Shown: positions 19,607 to 20,717 of the stretch, piece after piece
Layout of the letters: every line of letters begins with the position of its first letter
Numbering within the stretch: the first letter of the stretch is position 1
From: DAOUMF01 sp034411955
Lineage (GTDB): Bacteria; Chloroflexota; Dehalococcoidia; SM23-28-2; RBG-16-64-32
Assembly (NCBI GenBank): GCA_034411955.1
Contig: DAOUMF010000119.1
Location: 1 to 20,717 of the forward strand
DNA length: 20,717 nt
Direction: 5' to 3'
Notes under the pieces: model-generated
What the model was told of the DNA's origin: nothing
The model's database searches: none
What the model saw: the letters and a program-made list of their open reading frames with translations, nothing else
Program-made: the position numbers and the translations under genes

Positions 19607-20717
19607 ATGAACGCGGAGGAGACCTACGACATCGTCATCATCGGTGGAGGCCACAACGGCACCACCGCCGCAGCCTATCTCGCCAAGTGCGGGCTCAGCG
19701 TCTGCGTGCTCGAGGAGCGGCCCGAGGTTGGAGGGGGACAGGAGAACGTCGAGCCGATGGCGGGGGTGCGCATCGACCCTCACGCGACCTATCTCTACGC
19801 CGCCGCCTCTCCCGGCTTCGAGCAACTGGAACTGCACAAGTACGGCTTCCGCATGAGCTGGAACCCCAGAATCGGGGAGATGCGCAACCCGGAGATACGG
19901 CGGCGCATGGGAGGTGTGACCACCGATGGGATCGTGCCCCTGACCGACAAGGACTTGTCGGGCTGGGATAGGCTGATCGGCCTTGGCAGCGCCGAGCAGC
20001 CCTACCTCAAGGACTTCCTGCGTGCTGCCTACTGGTGCCCTCCCCACCCGCCCGAGATGCAGGAGGGTCCTGAAGATGTCCCCTGGATAGAGGTGCTCAA
20101 GGAGAAGGCTCCCCAAGTATGGAGCGAGAACCTGCTGGACATGACCTACTTCGACCTCCTGGACGAGTTCGTTGAGACCGAGTCCTACAAGGTCCTGCAG
20201 GCCACCATCGCCTGGTACTCCGGGGCCGCGCCTCATTGGCAAGGCATGGCCCTCCCCTCCTTCGCCGGGGCGGCATCATTCATGCTGGGCGGAGTGAGCG
20301 TGCCTCGGGGCGGCATGCACGCCTATGCTCACTCCATCGCCCGTTGCGCCATCGCCCACGGCGCCCGCGTCCGTACCTGCTGCCCTGTCGACGAAATCAT
20401 CATCCGCAACGGCCGCGCGGCCGGTGTGCGCCTCCGCGACAACGCCGCCTGGGGCGAGAAAACCATCTGGGCGGATAAGGCGATCCTCAGTGGCGTCGAC
20501 GTCAAGAAGACCTTCCTCGATCTGGTGGGACCTGGCCACACCGATCCCTCCTTCCGCCAGCGGATCAAGGACATCAGCTACAAGGGCGGTAGCATCTATT
20601 GTGCCCACATCCTCCTGGCGGAGCCTCCCCGCTACGGGACCAAATGGGAAGTGATGGGCGACGAGCCTCCCGTGAGGATCGTATACCCCTGTGACTCGCG
20701 GAAGATCCTCCTTGACC
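19607..20717 (+). CDS. COG1233 FAD-dependent oxidoreductase (phytoene desaturase/PYROXD2-like), 3' end beyond window
   Basis: The ATG at 19607 has AGAAGGAG six bases upstream, and 370 codons are visible before the edge. The N-terminus, YDIVIIGGGHNGTTAAAYLA, has the FAD-binding GxGxxG (Gly13, Gly15, Gly18), followed by VCVLEERPEVGGG, which contacts the ribose. The HNG motif and GVSVPRGGMHAYAHSIARC, then GARVRTCCPVDEIIIRNGRA, are typical of the COG1233 group, which includes carotenoid desaturases and the PYROXD2-like proteins of unknown substrate. No carotenoid gene is nearby, so the substrate is open. It reads away from mrfA from its own promoter. Cytoplasmic or membrane-associated location is likely; no signal peptide is seen. 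Confidence 0.88.
   Translation, partial: MNAEETYDIVIIGGGHNGTTAAAYLAKCGLSVCVLEERPEVGGGQENVEPMAGVRIDPHATYLYAAASPGFEQLELHKYGFRMSWNPRIGEMRNPEIRRRMGGVTTDGIVPLTDKDLSGWDRLIGLGSAEQPYLKDFLRAAYWCPPHPPEMQEGPEDVPWIEVLKEKAPQVWSENLLDMTYFDLLDEFVETESYKVLQATIAWYSGAAPHWQGMALPSFAGAASFMLGGVSVPRGGMHAYAHSIARCAIAHGARVRTCCPVDEIIIRNGRAAGVRLRDNAAWGEKTIWADKAILSGVDVKKTFLDLVGPGHTDPSFRQRIKDISYKGGSIYCAHILLAEPPRYGTKWEVMGDEPPVRIVYPCDSRKILLD

Noticed and set aside
19346..20242. A 298-codon minus-strand frame opposite the FAD oxidoreductase
   Set aside because: Most of it is antisense to the FAD-binding protein; only its last codons lie in intergenic sequence, reported separately as a weak observation.

Overview
The window is about 20.7 kb of GC-rich bacterial chromosome. 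Nearly all genes lie on the minus strand; the exceptions are a small membrane protein near 13.7 kb and a flavoprotein entering at the right edge. Gene content (a DUF134/NifX/DUF5320 block, an MrfAB pair, an ImuB/DnaE2 mutasome) and short interspersed repeats of the CTGAGC...GTCGAAGGG type fit Chloroflexota, perhaps Dehalococcoidia-like. That is an inference from content, not a measured placement. I see no rRNA or tRNA gene, CRISPR array or insertion sequence.

Left part (1-6.7 kb, transcribed right to left). A compact run starts with a DUF134 regulator behind a promoter and a 22-bp palindrome. It continues with a small zinc-ribbon protein, a DUF5320 coiled-coil protein, a NifX-type cofactor-binding protein with its own N-terminal zinc ribbon, a DUF364 (putative metal-chelation) protein, a COG0731 radical SAM enzyme and a membrane-anchored DsbA-like thiol oxidoreductase. 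A COG1237 metallo-beta-lactamase-fold hydrolase and an aldo/keto reductase may be read through. Overlaps and gaps of -23 to +49 bp suggest one transcript from DUF134 to DsbA. No nitrogenase gene is visible, so the group looks like a metal or Fe-S cofactor handling system outside nitrogen fixation. A PadR regulator with its own palindrome is cut by the left edge.

Middle part (6.8-10.2 kb). A saccharopine-dehydrogenase-like oxidoreductase is followed upstream by about 630 bp of decayed sequence, including a recognisable scrap of a second COG1237 hydrolase. Next come a crotonase-fold enzyme that keeps the residues of 6-oxocamphor hydrolase (a retro-Claisen C-C hydrolase) and a TetR regulator whose promoter holds a perfect operator-like inverted repeat.

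Right part (10.4-19.2 kb) is a DNA-damage locus: DnaE2 (error-prone polymerase), a DUF6504 protein, ImuB (Y-family protein with the catalytic acids gone), MrfB (DEDD exonuclease) and MrfA (DEAH helicase with DUF1998 cysteines). The imuB and mrfA promoter regions carry the same 12-bp SOS-box-like pattern, GAAYRCATGTWC, which suggests shared damage control. A lower-GC gene for a membrane-anchored CBM48-like domain sits inside this locus. A COG1233 FAD oxidoreductase with its own promoter and inverted repeat runs off the right end.
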